Origin: Novosphingobium sp. 18050
GTDB taxonomy: Bacteria; Pseudomonadota; Alphaproteobacteria; Sphingomonadales; Sphingomonadaceae
Direction: 5' to 3'
NCBI RefSeq assembly: GCF_902706195.1
Contig: NZ_CACSJO010000016.1
Coordinates: 1-64,000, forward strand
Length of the DNA stretch: 64,000 nt
The notes beneath the pieces are model-generated. The model saw only the letters and a list, made by a program, of their open reading frames with translations, was not told where the DNA came from and searched no databases. Of the stretch, positions 1-9,158 are shown piece after piece. Position 1 is the first letter of the stretch; each line of letters starts with the position of its first letter. The translations under genes and the position numbers were made by a program.

Positions 1-557
1 GCGCCTTCGCAGAAGACGGTGTACTTGCCGAGCAGGTTCATGCCCGGCTGGAAATCGCCCTTCTCGTTGCCTTCGCGGTCGACGCCCATGTCGCCGGTCT
101 GCACGCCCAGCACGGCGCCATTGTCGCCGTAGAGGATTTCGGCGGCGGGGAAGCCGGGGAAGATCTCGATCTCCAGCGCTTCGGCCTGTTCCGCCAGCCA
201 GCGGCACAGGTTGCCCAGCGATCCGGTGTAGTTGCCCTTGTTCGACATGAAAGGCGGCTGGATCGCATGCGGAAGGGAGAACTTGCCCTTCTTCGTCATG
301 TGCCAGTGCCAGTTGTCGGTCACCGGGGTTTCGGCGAGCGGGCAGCCATCCTCACGCCAGGTCGGCAGAAGTTCGTCGAGCGCCTTGGGGTCGATGGTCG
401 CGCCGGAGAGGATGTGGGCGCCGATTTCGGAGCCTTTTTCCAATACGCAGACCTGCAATTCGGGATCGATCTGCTTGAGCCGGATCGCCGTGGCCAGGCC
501 GGCAGGTCCACCGCCGACGACGACGACGTCATAAGGCATCTCTTCGCGTTCAATCAT
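1..557 (-). CDS. Electron transfer flavoprotein-ubiquinone oxidoreductase, N-terminal part
   Basis: Partial gene running off the left edge; the first 185 codons are present. The enzyme passes electrons from reduced ETF (fatty acid and amino acid oxidation) to ubiquinone at the inner membrane. The protein begins MIEREEMPYDVVVVGGGPAG, an FAD-binding Rossmann motif (GGGPAG) near residue 15, followed by LEKGSEIGAHILSGA and a stretch (MSNKGNYTGSLGNLCRWLAEQAE) typical of ETF-QO. The iron-sulphur C-terminus lies outside the window. The start is the ATG at 557 immediately before MIERE. It is divergent from the uracil-DNA-glycosylase-like gene. Confidence 0.9.
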   Translation of the reverse strand, partial: MIEREEMPYDVVVVGGGPAGLATAIRLKQIDPELQVCVLEKGSEIGAHILSGATIDPKALDELLPTWREDGCPLAETPVTDNWHWHMTKKGKFSLPHAIQPPFMSNKGNYTGSLGNLCRWLAEQAEALEIEIFPGFPAAEILYGDNGAVLGVQTGDMGVDREGNEKGDFQPGMNLLGKYTVFCEG

Positions 558-686
558 GGAAGCCCCGTCCAAATTCGTTTTTTGCCCATCGCTTTTTTAG
601 CTCAATCGCCTTTTTTGCGACTTAGCCGAGCGATTAAATCGTCTTGAGCCTTGATTGCTCCCGCGCGGCAGGTCAAGACCCCCGCG

Positions 687-1445
687 ATGGATCAACCTCC
701 AAATCCTGCATTTCTAGACGATATCACAGGTGCGCTCGACTGGTGGCGGGACGCAGGCGTGGATCTCGACTTCGTAGACGAGCCCGTCTCTTGGCTCGCT
801 CCACCCGAACCGGAAGGCGGTGCGAATCCCGCTGCGGAGCGCCGCCCCATGCGCGCGCCGGCCGCCGACGTGGACGCAGCCCCGCTCCCTGCCCGCCTCG
901 ATCCGGCCAACCTTCCCGCCGACCTTGCCGCTTTCGCGGCCTGGTGGCTGACCGAACCGCTGCTGTGCGGCGGTGAGCTTTCCACCCGCATCGCGCCGCA
1001 GGGGCACGCAGGCGCGGACCTGATGATCGTGGTCGAGGAACCGGAGGCGGAGGACCGCGAGGCTCTGCTCTCCGGCCCTCAGGGAAAGCTGCTCGACGCA
1101 ATCCTGTCAGCCTTCGGAACACGGCGCGAAGATGCCTATCTTGCCAGCGCGCTACCTCGTCATACGCCGGCGCCCGATTGGGCCGCATTGCAGGAGCGCG
1201 GTCTTGGTCAGGTACTGGCGCATCACGTGACTCTGGTGGCGCCAAAACGGCTCGTCGTACTCGGCGGCAACGTCCTATCGCTAATCGGCCACGAATCGCC
1301 GCAACGTCCTGCCGTTTTACGAAATTTCAACCATGAAGGGGGATCGATACCTCTGCTTGCCTCATGGGCCCTGCCTGCGCTGCTCGGACAACCGCGCGCA
1401 AAGCCGGTCCTGTGGAAGGCCTGGCTGGAGTGGACCGCCGCCTGA
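687..1445 (+). CDS. Uracil-DNA glycosylase superfamily homologue, degenerate active site
   Basis: 252-residue protein. The C-terminal half has the fold pattern of family 4/5 uracil-DNA glycosylases (sGPQGKLLDAIL, then RLVVLGGNVLSLIG), but the usual GExPG motif reads VEEPE, the HPSY-type motif is not recognisable (NHEGGS-IPLLASWALPALL instead), and the four cluster cysteines are absent (one Cys only). It may therefore be a non-catalytic DNA-binding relative; this is inference. The frame opens further upstream at TTG 651, but ATG 687 (MDQPPNP) is the more likely start. It lies just ahead of the transglycosylase gene. Confidence 0.7.
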   Translation: MDQPPNPAFLDDITGALDWWRDAGVDLDFVDEPVSWLAPPEPEGGANPAAERRPMRAPAADVDAAPLPARLDPANLPADLAAFAAWWLTEPLLCGGELSTRIAPQGHAGADLMIVVEEPEAEDREALLSGPQGKLLDAILSAFGTRREDAYLASALPRHTPAPDWAALQERGLGQVLAHHVTLVAPKRLVVLGGNVLSLIGHESPQRPAVLRNFNHEGGSIPLLASWALPALLGQPRAKPVLWKAWLEWTAA

Positions 1446-1511
1446 GCGGTCCCCGAAAGACAGATGGGCCAAGCAACCGGGGCGTCGTACAGGATCGCGG
1501 GGAATAAACAC

Positions 1512-3293
1512 TTGAAACGAATTACCAGGGCCGGACTGTTGGCGGGATTTACCCTCGCCTCCTGTATTTCGGCGGTTCCGGCCTTCGCTAACAGCGCTGC
1601 GGTCGACTACTTCCGCACCCGCGCAGACCGTACCGCCGTCCCCTCGCTGCTCAGCCAGGACGACCGCACCTATTACAAGCAGGTCTTCGACGCGATCGAT
1701 GCCAAGGACTGGTCGACGGTCCAGCGGATGCTCGCCTCGCGGACCGACGGCCCGCTGCACCAGCAGGCCCGCGCCGAATATTACCTGGCTGCCGGTTCGC
1801 CCAAGATCGAACTGGCCGAACTTCAGGGCTGGCTCTCGCAAGGCGCGGAACTGCCCGGCGCCGACCAGATCAGCCGCCTTGCGCTGAAGCGGGGTGCCGA
1901 AACCGTCCCCAGCCTGCCGAGCGAACAGACGTTCGCGCGCCTGCCTTCGATGTCGAAGCGGGTTCGCCCAGCGTCGATCGAAGACGGCACGATGCCCGGC
2001 TCGATCTCGAACAGCATCCTCGACCGTATCAAGAACGACGACCCGATGGGCGCGCGCGTGCTGCTCGACGGGATCGACGCCAGCCTCAGCCCTTCGACGC
2101 GGGCCGAATGGCGCCAGAAGGTGGCCTGGAGCTTCTACATAGAGAATCAGGACGCCAACGCCTACCAAATGGCCCAGCTTGCCGCGCTCGGAACGGGGCC
2201 GTGGGTGGGTGAAGCCTGGTGGACCGCCGGGCTCGCGGCGTGGCGCCTTGGAGACTGCGAAGGGGCCGCCGACGCGTTCGGCAAGGCCGCCCAGTCCTCC
2301 GAGAACGCCGAACTGACCAGCGCCTCCCATTACTGGAAAAGCCGCTCGCTCGTGCGCTGCCGCAAGCCCGAACTGGCCGCTGCCACGCTGCGCCTCGCTG
2401 CCGCACGTGACGAAACGCTCTACGGGATGCTTGCGTCCGAACAGCTTGGCCTGAAGCTGCCCGAGCAGCATTCCGCCGCCGACTTCACCCAGGCCGACTG
2501 GCAGCAGCTGCGCGCCAATCCGAACGTGCGCGCCGCCGTGGAACTGGCGGAAATCGGGAAGGACGGCCTCGCCGACGAAGTGCTGCGCCATCAGGCGCGC
2601 ATCGGCGATGCCTCGCAATATGCGCCGCTGACCCGCCTGGCGCGCGATCTCGGCCTGCCCGGCACCCAGCTTTGGATGGCCTATAACGCCCCTTACGGCG
2701 GCAAGCCCGAACCGGCGACGCGCTTCCCCACCCCAAAGTGGACCCCGGTGGGCGGCTGGAAGGTCGACCCCGCACTTGTCTTTGCCCATGCGCTGCAGGA
2801 ATCGGTTTTCCGCGCCGGCGTCGTCAGCCCTGCGGGGGCGCGCGGACTGATGCAGATCATGCCCGCCGCCGCGCAGGACCATGCCTCGTCGCTGGGCGTC
2901 TCGGGCAATGCGTCCGATCTCAACAAGCCCGAAGTCAACCTGGCGTTCGGCCAGCGCCATCTGCAAATGCTGCAGAACAATTCCGCCACGCAGGGCCTGC
3001 TGCCCAAGGTCATGGCTGCCTATAACGCGGGCCTCCTGCCGGTGGGCCGCTGGAACACCGACGTGAACAGCCAGGGCGACCCGCTGCTGTGGATCGAATC
3101 GCTGCCCTATTGGGAGACGCGCGGCTACGTGAACATCGTCATGCGCAACTACTGGATGTACGAACGCCAGGCTGGCGGTGCATCGGAAAGCCGCATGGAA
3201 CTGGCGCAGGGCGAATGGCCGACCTTCCCCGGCCTGTCGGGATCGCAGGGCGTGCGCATGAACGCGAATGGAGCGATCGTGCGTGGCCGTTGA
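1512..3293 (+). CDS. Periplasmic soluble lytic murein transglycosylase
   Basis: Cleaves the glycan strand of peptidoglycan to give 1,6-anhydromuropeptides. The N-terminus reads MKRITRAGLLAGFTLASCIS then AVPAFA|NS, a clear signal peptide if translation starts at TTG 1512, which has GGGGA 6-10 bases upstream; an ATG at 1464 would add 16 residues in front of it. The middle is helical repeat sequence as in Slt70. The C-terminal SLT domain has FAHALQESVFR (catalytic Glu430), SPAGARGLMQIMP and MAAYNAG. About 593 residues, normal for the family. The stop overlaps the start of moaB. Confidence 0.92.
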   Translation: MKRITRAGLLAGFTLASCISAVPAFANSAAVDYFRTRADRTAVPSLLSQDDRTYYKQVFDAIDAKDWSTVQRMLASRTDGPLHQQARAEYYLAAGSPKIELAELQGWLSQGAELPGADQISRLALKRGAETVPSLPSEQTFARLPSMSKRVRPASIEDGTMPGSISNSILDRIKNDDPMGARVLLDGIDASLSPSTRAEWRQKVAWSFYIENQDANAYQMAQLAALGTGPWVGEAWWTAGLAAWRLGDCEGAADAFGKAAQSSENAELTSASHYWKSRSLVRCRKPELAAATLRLAAARDETLYGMLASEQLGLKLPEQHSAADFTQADWQQLRANPNVRAAVELAEIGKDGLADEVLRHQARIGDASQYAPLTRLARDLGLPGTQLWMAYNAPYGGKPEPATRFPTPKWTPVGGWKVDPALVFAHALQESVFRAGVVSPAGARGLMQIMPAAAQDHASSLGVSGNASDLNKPEVNLAFGQRHLQMLQNNSATQGLLPKVMAAYNAGLLPVGRWNTDVNSQGDPLLWIESLPYWETRGYVNIVMRNYWMYERQAGGASESRMELAQGEWPTFPGLSGSQGVRMNANGAIVRGR

Positions 3294-3813
3294 CCCGAGC
3301 CGCACTTTCAAGCCCATCAACATCGCCCTGCTAACGGTTTCCGACACCCGCACTGCGCAAAACGATACCTCGGGCGATATCCTCGCGCAGCGCATCACGG
3401 ACGCGGGCCATACGCTCGCGCGCCGCGTGATAGAGCGCGACGACGCAGCTGCCATCGCGGCGTTGCTCGAAAACTGGATCGACGATGCCGAGGTGGATGC
3501 GGTGGTCTCCACCGGCGGCACCGGCCTGACCGGCCGCGACGTCACCCCCGAGGCACTAGGAATGGTGACGGGCGCACGGGAAATCCCCGGCTTCGGAGAG
3601 CTGTTCCGCTGGCTGTCCTACCAGACCATCGGCACTTCCACGGTACAGAGCCGCGCCATGGCCGTGGTCGCACGGGGCACTTACATCTTCGCATTGCCCG
3701 GTTCGAACGGCGCGGTGAAGGACGGCTGGGACGGCATCCTCGCCGAACAACTCGACAGCCGCAATCGCCCCTGCAATTTCGTTGAACTAATGCCGCGCCT
3801 GCTGGAGGTGTAA
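3283..3813 (+). CDS. moaB: Molybdenum cofactor biosynthesis protein B (MoaB/MogA family)
   Basis: Molybdopterin-binding adenylyltransferase family protein, acting in molybdenum cofactor synthesis in the cytoplasm. The motif VVSTGGTGLTGRDVTPEAL is the pterin-binding signature, preceded by IALLTVSDTRTAQNDTSGD; PGSNGAVKDGW near the end is also typical. The GTG at 3283 (MAVDPSRTFKP) has GGAG 9-12 bases upstream and overlaps the upstream stop, so translational coupling to the transglycosylase gene is likely; ATG 3268 is the alternative. MoaB and MogA cannot be separated here with certainty. Confidence 0.88.
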   Translation: MAVDPSRTFKPINIALLTVSDTRTAQNDTSGDILAQRITDAGHTLARRVIERDDAAAIAALLENWIDDAEVDAVVSTGGTGLTGRDVTPEALGMVTGAREIPGFGELFRWLSYQTIGTSTVQSRAMAVVARGTYIFALPGSNGAVKDGWDGILAEQLDSRNRPCNFVELMPRLLEV

Positions 3814-3853
3814 GTTCGCGCTTCCGCAACGGAGCACGCGGAAACCAGCGCCG

Positions 3854-4696
3854 TCAGAGAAACAATGGCAACCGCGCGGTTTCCTGCTCGCTCACCGCGA
3901 TCCTGAATACCTCGCGCAGGGTGCGGGCATAGTCAGCCGCATCGGCGATCATGCGCCGTTCGGTGCCGTTCGGGCCATGCACCGTGAGGCCCCGTTCCAC
4001 CATCGAAGCGAAGCCCCCGGCAAGCGGAATGCTCGCGACGTGCAGGCTGGTGAAGCGAGTATCGGGCCGGGTGGAGGTCCAGTGATTTGCCTGCTCGAGA
4101 TCGCCCGACACGGCTTGCGCAAGGTCGAAAGTGTATTGCGCCTGCCAGTCGCCATGCGCGGTAGCGCGACCGTCGGTGGCGGAAACCGGCCCGGCGCGCT
4201 CCAGCAGCCACTCCCCCTCCAGGCTGCCCCGCATCCCGGTGCGGCGCAGACGGTGACGGGCGCCGTCCGCCGTATGCGCCTCGGCCCCGTCCACAAGTGG
4301 CAGGGGCGCAAGGTCGCTGCCCCCGAAGCCTGCGTCGACCAGCCACTCTTCGCCCGCGATGGTGGCCAGCAGGCAGACATGCGTGCGCGGGGGAATGACG
4401 TCCTCGGCAAGGCCCAGCCTGACGCGCGCCAGCAGTGGCCGGTTTGCCACGCCAAGCGCCGTCAGCACATCGCCGAAGAGGCGGTTCTGCTCGAAACAAT
4501 AGCCCCCTCGCCCGTCCACTACGATCTTGTCGAACACACTTCGCGCATCGATGCGGATCGGCCGGCCAAGCATGATGTCGAGGTTCTCGAACCCGATCCC
4601 GAGCCTGTGCGCCGATTGCAGCGCCGCGACGGCTTCGGGTTCGGCAACGGGACGTGCGGCAAGGCCGATGCGGGCAAGATAACGGTCGAGGTCCAT
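3854..4696 (-). CDS. nat: Arylamine N-acetyltransferase
   Basis: 280-residue acetyl-CoA-dependent N-acetyltransferase for arylamines and hydrazines. The catalytic triad is visible: Cys67 in GRGGYCFEQN, His106 in PPRTHVCLL, Asp121 in VDAGFGGSD, with spacing as in the family. It lies 109 bp downstream of the alpha/beta hydrolase gene in the same direction and is convergent with moaB. The gap upstream holds a short tandem repeat (unit GGTGGAGAGGC, about 2.5 copies, 4758-4784). The physiological substrate is unknown. Confidence 0.93.
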   Translation of the reverse strand: MDLDRYLARIGLAARPVAEPEAVAALQSAHRLGIGFENLDIMLGRPIRIDARSVFDKIVVDGRGGYCFEQNRLFGDVLTALGVANRPLLARVRLGLAEDVIPPRTHVCLLATIAGEEWLVDAGFGGSDLAPLPLVDGAEAHTADGARHRLRRTGMRGSLEGEWLLERAGPVSATDGRATAHGDWQAQYTFDLAQAVSGDLEQANHWTSTRPDTRFTSLHVASIPLAGGFASMVERGLTVHGPNGTERRMIADAADYARTLREVFRIAVSEQETARLPLFL

Positions 4697-4805
4697 GCCG
4701 CCCTCCTAGGCGCGCGACTGCACGGTGGGCAAGCCTGTGGACAGATCGGGCATAGCCGGTGGAGAGGCGGTGGAGAGGCGGTGGACAGCTTGGGTAAAAG
4801 TACCC

Positions 4806-5672
4806 TCAGCCGCCGATAAAATCGAGCAGCTGCGGCACCAGTTTCGGCCATGACCGGAACAGAGTATGGCCATCCGTCCCCGCCATCGTCTGGCCCGAGC
4901 GATAGTTCCACTCATCGTCATTCCACGGCGGATCGACCATCTGCGAATGCGGTACCAGCCGGTGCACCCATTCCGAGGTCGCCCGCGTGTGCGAAAGGTC
5001 GCTCCTGCCGCTGCGGAACACTAGCGTGGGCATCGTCAGTCGCGCGAAGTCGCGCGGCGACATGCCCGGCACCGGGGTAATGGGCGAAGGCGCATAAGCG
5101 GCGGCCCATTTCTGCATCACTGCGATGAACTTGTCCGGGTCCTGCGCCAGGATAAAATCGCGCGCCTGCTCGTTCTTGGCGAAGTTTTCGGCCCAACTGG
5201 TCGCGCGCAGTACGGCTTCCATGCCGCCGACGCTGGCCAGCGTGCCGGCCTCTCCGCAGTAGTAGGTTGCCAATTGCATGAGGCCGATCGGATCGCCCGA
5301 TATCCACCACAGCGCCAGATGCGAGCAAATCTCAGGATCGCGCGCCGCCGCCAGCATAGAGACGCGGCTGCCACCCGATCCCCCCGCGATCACCGTAGGG
5401 CCAAGGTCCAGCTTCCGGATCAGGCCCGAAAGCGCCTCGGCCTGCATCTCGGATTCGCTGTCGCCCAGCAGGGAGGCATCGGAGAGCCCGCAGTTCGGCC
5501 GGTCGTAGATCAGCACGCGGCGCCCGGCATGCACAAGCTCCTGCGCCATCTCTCGCAGGCCCGGCACATCCATCGTGAAACGCCCGCCCGGCGTCAGCGC
5601 AATCGCTGGATCACCTTCCCTGCCCAGCAGTTCGAACGCAATACCGATCCCGCCGACATCGACCCTCGCCAT
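4806..5672 (-). CDS. Alpha/beta hydrolase
   Basis: 288-residue alpha/beta-hydrolase fold protein. The nucleophile elbow is GGSGGS with Ser99; the preceding strand is RVLIYDRPNCGLSDAS (oxyanion region) and the C-terminal part carries the acid and His candidates (TLVFRSGRSDLSH, GTDGHTLF). The start is the ATG at 5672 (MARVDVGGIG), with GGAGAG just upstream. The reading frame stays open further 5' but that extension is non-protein-like. Substrate not deducible; the resemblance is to small haloperoxidase/esterase-like hydrolases. Confidence 0.85.
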   Translation of the reverse strand: MARVDVGGIGIAFELLGREGDPAIALTPGGRFTMDVPGLREMAQELVHAGRRVLIYDRPNCGLSDASLLGDSESEMQAEALSGLIRKLDLGPTVIAGGSGGSRVSMLAAARDPEICSHLALWWISGDPIGLMQLATYYCGEAGTLASVGGMEAVLRATSWAENFAKNEQARDFILAQDPDKFIAVMQKWAAAYAPSPITPVPGMSPRDFARLTMPTLVFRSGRSDLSHTRATSEWVHRLVPHSQMVDPPWNDDEWNYRSGQTMAGTDGHTLFRSWPKLVPQLLDFIGG

Positions 5673-5882
5673 ATCACTCTCCGTTTTGTTTTTGCCGGCG
5701 CTTGGCTTTGCCCGCCCCGCAGCTTGCCGCATCGTCGAGCGCGCCTGCGGTCCGCGCAAGTCCCGCATGGGAACGATCGCCCGCGCGGTTGGCGGCGAGC
5801 AAGCGCGATTGCTCCCGCGATGCAGGCACGCTAGCCTCCCGCCACAGCGCATGGGCGGCGCTCCTACCGGCCCCACGGAGCG

Positions 5883-7877
5883 ATGCCACAGATGCAGCAG
5901 TTGCACGCCCTCGCCGAGGCGATCGGCCTGGTCCGCACCTGGTGGGACGTGGACGGCGCGCCGCAAACCGTCAGCGACGCATCGCTGGCCACGATCGCTG
6001 CCGCGCTCGGCTATCCTGCGGCAACCGAAGTGGAGATCGCGGCCAGCCTCGCCCAAGTCGACAGCGAGCGCGCCCAGCCTCCGGCGATGATCGTGGCCGA
6101 TGTCGGCCGACCCACGCCGCTGCCAGCCGCCCTAGCCCATGCCCGGATCACGGCAGATGACGGCACGGCGCGGGAGCTTGACGTATCGAATTGGATGCTG
6201 CCGCCCGTGGACGAGGCGGGCTACCACGCGCTCACCATAAACGGCCATGCGCTCACGCTGGCGGTCGCGCCGCGCCAATGTCCTTCGGTGGAAGCACTAG
6301 GCAAAGGACGTATCTGGGGACCGGCAGTGCAGATCCCCGCTCTACGCGGCGCGGCGCCAAAATCCTTCGGCACTTTCGCCGAGCTTGCCGAAGCCATCGA
6401 CACGTTCGCCGCGTGCGGCGCGGATGCGGTGGCGATCAACCCCGTCCATGCGCTTTTCGCCGGATACGGACATGATTTCAGCCCCTATTCGCCCTCCAGC
6501 CGGCTCTATCTCAATGCCGCCATGGGCGATCCCGTACTGCTCGGCCTGCCGCCGCTGGAGGGGGACGAGGTGGTGGAGGAAGCCGCCCTCATCGACTGGG
6601 AAACCGCCTTGCCCCAGCGCCTCGCTCAGATGCGCGGCCTGTTCGCCCGCCTCGACGCCGCCACGCGCGAACGCGTCGCACGCAGCAATGCGCCGCACGG
6701 CGAGGGGCTGGTACGACAGGCGCTATACGACGCGCTGGATGTGCATTTTCGCGCGCAGGGCCTACATGGCTGGCAGACTTGGCCCGCCCCCTTCCACGCC
6801 CCCGAAGGTGACGCTGTGGCCGCGTTCGCCCGCGACAATGCCGAAGAGGTCGAGTTCCACCTCTTTACCCAATGGCTGGCGCGCGAAAGCCTTGTCTGCG
6901 TCCAGCAACGGGCGCGGGTATCGGGCATGGCGGTGGGCCTGCTCGCCGATCTGGCCGTGGGGGTACACACCGGCGGTTCGGATGCCTGGGCGATGCGCGG
7001 CACCTTGTTGCAGGGCCTGACCATCGGCGCTCCGCCCGATCCATTGGGCCCACACGGACAGAACTGGAACCTCACCGGGTTCTCGCCAAGGGGCCTGGCG
7101 CGAAGCGGCTACGCCCCTTGGATCGCTACGATCCGCGCTGCTCTGGCGACATCGGGCGCGCTGCGCATCGACCATGCCTTCGGCCTTGCCCGCCTCTGGG
7201 TAGTCCCGGAAGGCCAGCCTTCGAGCGCGGGGGCATACCTGACCTATCCGTTCGACGACCTCATCCGCCTTGTTGCACTGGAGGCACACCTTGCCGGGGC
7301 GCTGATCGTGGCCGAGGACCTTGGCACGATGCCATACGGCTTCGGCCCCGCGATCGCACGGCGCGGAATGCTGGGCATGCGCGTGCTGTGGTTCGAACGC
7401 GCCGACGACGATGGTTTCATCGGCACTCAGGACTACGACGCGCAGGCTGTGGCCATGACCGGCACCCACGATACCGCCACCGTCGCCGGCTGGTGGACCG
7501 GGCGCGATCTCGACTGGGCGGAGAAGCTGGGCCGCCTCCCCGAGCACACCAGCCGCGTAGAGGCGGACGACCGGCGCGACTGGGACCGGGGCCTGCTCTG
7601 GGCCAGCCTGACCCATGACGCCTCCTCCCGCCCTGCGCCGAACGACCCGGCTCCGGTAGTCGAAGCAGCCCTGCGCCGCATCGGGGCCGCGCCTTGCGGC
7701 CTTGCCATAGCCCCGCTCGAAGACCTTCTGGCGGAGCGCGAGCAGCCCAACCTGCCCGGCACGATCACGGAACATCCCAACTGGCGCCGACGTCTGGATG
7801 CCCCCCTGTCAGCCCTGCTGGCCGAACCGGATACCGCCGCGCGCGTGCATGCCTTGGACGAAGCCCGCAAGGGTTAG
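5883..7877 (+). CDS. malQ: 4-alpha-glucanotransferase (amylomaltase, GH77)
   Basis: 664-residue enzyme that transfers alpha-1,4-glucan segments in maltodextrin/glycogen metabolism. The GH77 core starts near residue 140 (GKGRIWGPAVQIPALRG) and includes HDFSPYSPSSRLYLN, the nucleophile region ALRIDHAFGL (Asp430), the acid/base region IVAEDLGTMP (Glu478) and MTGTHDTATVAGWW. The about 130-residue N-terminal extension is typical of the MalQ subclass. GGAG lies just upstream of the ATG. It is divergent from the hydrolase gene. Phosphoglucomutase about 3 kb away could use its product glucose 1-phosphate chain, but the two are not in one operon. Confidence 0.92.
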   Translation: MPQMQQLHALAEAIGLVRTWWDVDGAPQTVSDASLATIAAALGYPAATEVEIAASLAQVDSERAQPPAMIVADVGRPTPLPAALAHARITADDGTARELDVSNWMLPPVDEAGYHALTINGHALTLAVAPRQCPSVEALGKGRIWGPAVQIPALRGAAPKSFGTFAELAEAIDTFAACGADAVAINPVHALFAGYGHDFSPYSPSSRLYLNAAMGDPVLLGLPPLEGDEVVEEAALIDWETALPQRLAQMRGLFARLDAATRERVARSNAPHGEGLVRQALYDALDVHFRAQGLHGWQTWPAPFHAPEGDAVAAFARDNAEEVEFHLFTQWLARESLVCVQQRARVSGMAVGLLADLAVGVHTGGSDAWAMRGTLLQGLTIGAPPDPLGPHGQNWNLTGFSPRGLARSGYAPWIATIRAALATSGALRIDHAFGLARLWVVPEGQPSSAGAYLTYPFDDLIRLVALEAHLAGALIVAEDLGTMPYGFGPAIARRGMLGMRVLWFERADDDGFIGTQDYDAQAVAMTGTHDTATVAGWWTGRDLDWAEKLGRLPEHTSRVEADDRRDWDRGLLWASLTHDASSRPAPNDPAPVVEAALRRIGAAPCGLAIAPLEDLLAEREQPNLPGTITEHPNWRRRLDAPLSALLAEPDTAARVHALDEARKG

Positions 7878-7935
7878 CGGATCTTCGGAAAAACCGGCGT
7901 GATCCGGCAGGACGCAGACCGGCGCCATACGTCGA

Positions 7936-7964
7936 CATTCCCGGGAGCGGGGCATTCCCGGGAG
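7936..7964. repeat. Short direct repeat CATTCCCGGGAG x2
   Basis: The 12-mer CATTCCCGGGAG occurs at 7936-7947 and 7953-7964, each containing the palindrome CCCGGG, in the convergent gap between malQ and the alpha-hydroxy-acid dehydrogenase gene. No T-run follows, so it is not a classical terminator. Confidence 0.6.
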
Positions 7965-7991
7965 TGCGGGGGGGGCGATGGACCTCGCGCC

Positions 7992-9158
7992 TTACCCCCG
8001 AAAAGTCCCCGGCATGAGATAACTGCGGTCGAGTTCCTCCAGCCGCGTCACGCCCACCATGGCCATAGCCACGTCGATCTCGTTCGCCAGCAGATCGATT
8101 GCGTGCCGGGCGCCCCCTTCTCCCCCCGCCGCGCAGCCGTAGAGTGTGGCGCGGCCGATGAGGACCGCATGCGCGCCGATCGCCAAGGCCTTCACCACGT
8201 CCGCGCCGCGCCGCACACCGCTGTCGAACAGGACGGTGGTGCGGCTCCCCACCGCGTCGACGATGCCAGCCAGAACGTCGATGGCCGGCGGCGAGCTGTC
8301 GAAATTGCGCCCGCCGTGGTTGGATACCGCGATGCCGTCGACGCCGTGGTCCAGTGCGATCCTTGCGTCCTCGGCCGATAGTACGCCCTTGATGACCAGC
8401 TTGCCCGGCCAGCGGCGGCGCAGTTCGTCCACGTCCGCCCAGTTGACCGAGGCCGAATTGGCCACACGGCTGACAGTGCCAGTCAGCTTGCCGCCCACCT
8501 CGGGCGGGTAGTTGGCAAACTGCGGCAACCCGCCCTGCAGGTAGTACCGGCAGATCACCGATGCGAACCACGAGGGCCGCTTGAGGAAGTCCGAGACCAG
8601 CGCCCGGTTGGGGCGAATCGGGTTGGACATTCCGGCCCGCCTGTTGAATTCGCGCAGCGGCCACATCGGCGTGTCCACGGTGAGGACGATGACATCGGCG
8701 CCGTTCTCGCAGGCCGCGTCGACGACCTTCCACGAAAGGTCGCGCCGCTCCCAAAGATACATCTGCATCCAGTGGCCGGAGGTCGCGCATTTGGCGATGT
8801 CGGCGAAGGCCGTGGTGGAACTAGTGGTCTGGGTGAAGGGAATGCCCGCAGAGGCTGCTGCGCTGGCGATGGCCCGCTCGCCCCGGTGCCACAGCAGGTC
8901 GGACACCCCGGTAGGGGCGATCACCAGCGGCAGGGGCTGGCGGCGGCCGAACAGCTCGATCCCGGCCGAGCGCTGCGCAACGTCGCGCAAGGTGCGCGGC
9001 AGTAGCTGGACTCCTTGCAGCGCTGCCACGTTACGGTTCACCAGCAGGTCGTCCTCGGTGCCGCGCTCGATGAATTCCCAGATCGCGCGCGGCAGGCGGC
9101 GACGGGCAAGTTCCCGCACTTGCACGATATTGTGCGTCTTCTTCGCTATATCGCGCAT
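7992..9158 (-). CDS. FMN-dependent alpha-hydroxy acid dehydrogenase (LldD family)
   Basis: 388-residue flavoprotein of the L-lactate dehydrogenase/glycolate oxidase family, oxidising 2-hydroxy acids to 2-oxo acids. Diagnostic sequence: GIAVSNHGGRNFDSSPPAID (catalytic His and Arg region), KGVLSAEDARIALDHGVDG, and the FMN-phosphate site DSGVRRGADVVKALAIGA. The start ATG at 9158 overlaps the stop of the upstream monooxygenase gene (TGATG), indicating translational coupling; a GTG one codon earlier is also possible. The co-occurrence suggests it processes a hydroxy acid produced in the same pathway. Substrate unknown. Confidence 0.9.
   Translation of the reverse strand: MRDIAKKTHNIVQVRELARRRLPRAIWEFIERGTEDDLLVNRNVAALQGVQLLPRTLRDVAQRSAGIELFGRRQPLPLVIAPTGVSDLLWHRGERAIASAAASAGIPFTQTTSSTTAFADIAKCATSGHWMQMYLWERRDLSWKVVDAACENGADVIVLTVDTPMWPLREFNRRAGMSNPIRPNRALVSDFLKRPSWFASVICRYYLQGGLPQFANYPPEVGGKLTGTVSRVANSASVNWADVDELRRRWPGKLVIKGVLSAEDARIALDHGVDGIAVSNHGGRNFDSSPPAIDVLAGIVDAVGSRTTVLFDSGVRRGADVVKALAIGAHAVLIGRATLYGCAAGGEGGARHAIDLLANEIDVAMAMVGVTRLEELDRSYLMPGTFRG

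Noticed and set aside
578..616. Three T6 tracts between the ETF-QO and UDG-like genes
   Set aside because: Spacing of 15 and 18 bp is not phased with the helix and there is no hairpin before the runs, so neither DNA bending nor terminator is supported.
1362..3545. 727-codon minus-strand open frame opposite the transglycosylase and moaB
   Set aside because: It is the shadow of well-supported plus-strand genes; the translation is Arg/Gly/Ala-rich with no domain, and long antisense frames are expected at this GC content.
5673..6056. N-terminal extension of the alpha/beta hydrolase frame up to 6056
   Set aside because: The extension overlaps malQ, is rich in Arg and Cys without structure, and ATG 5672 has a good ribosome-binding site.
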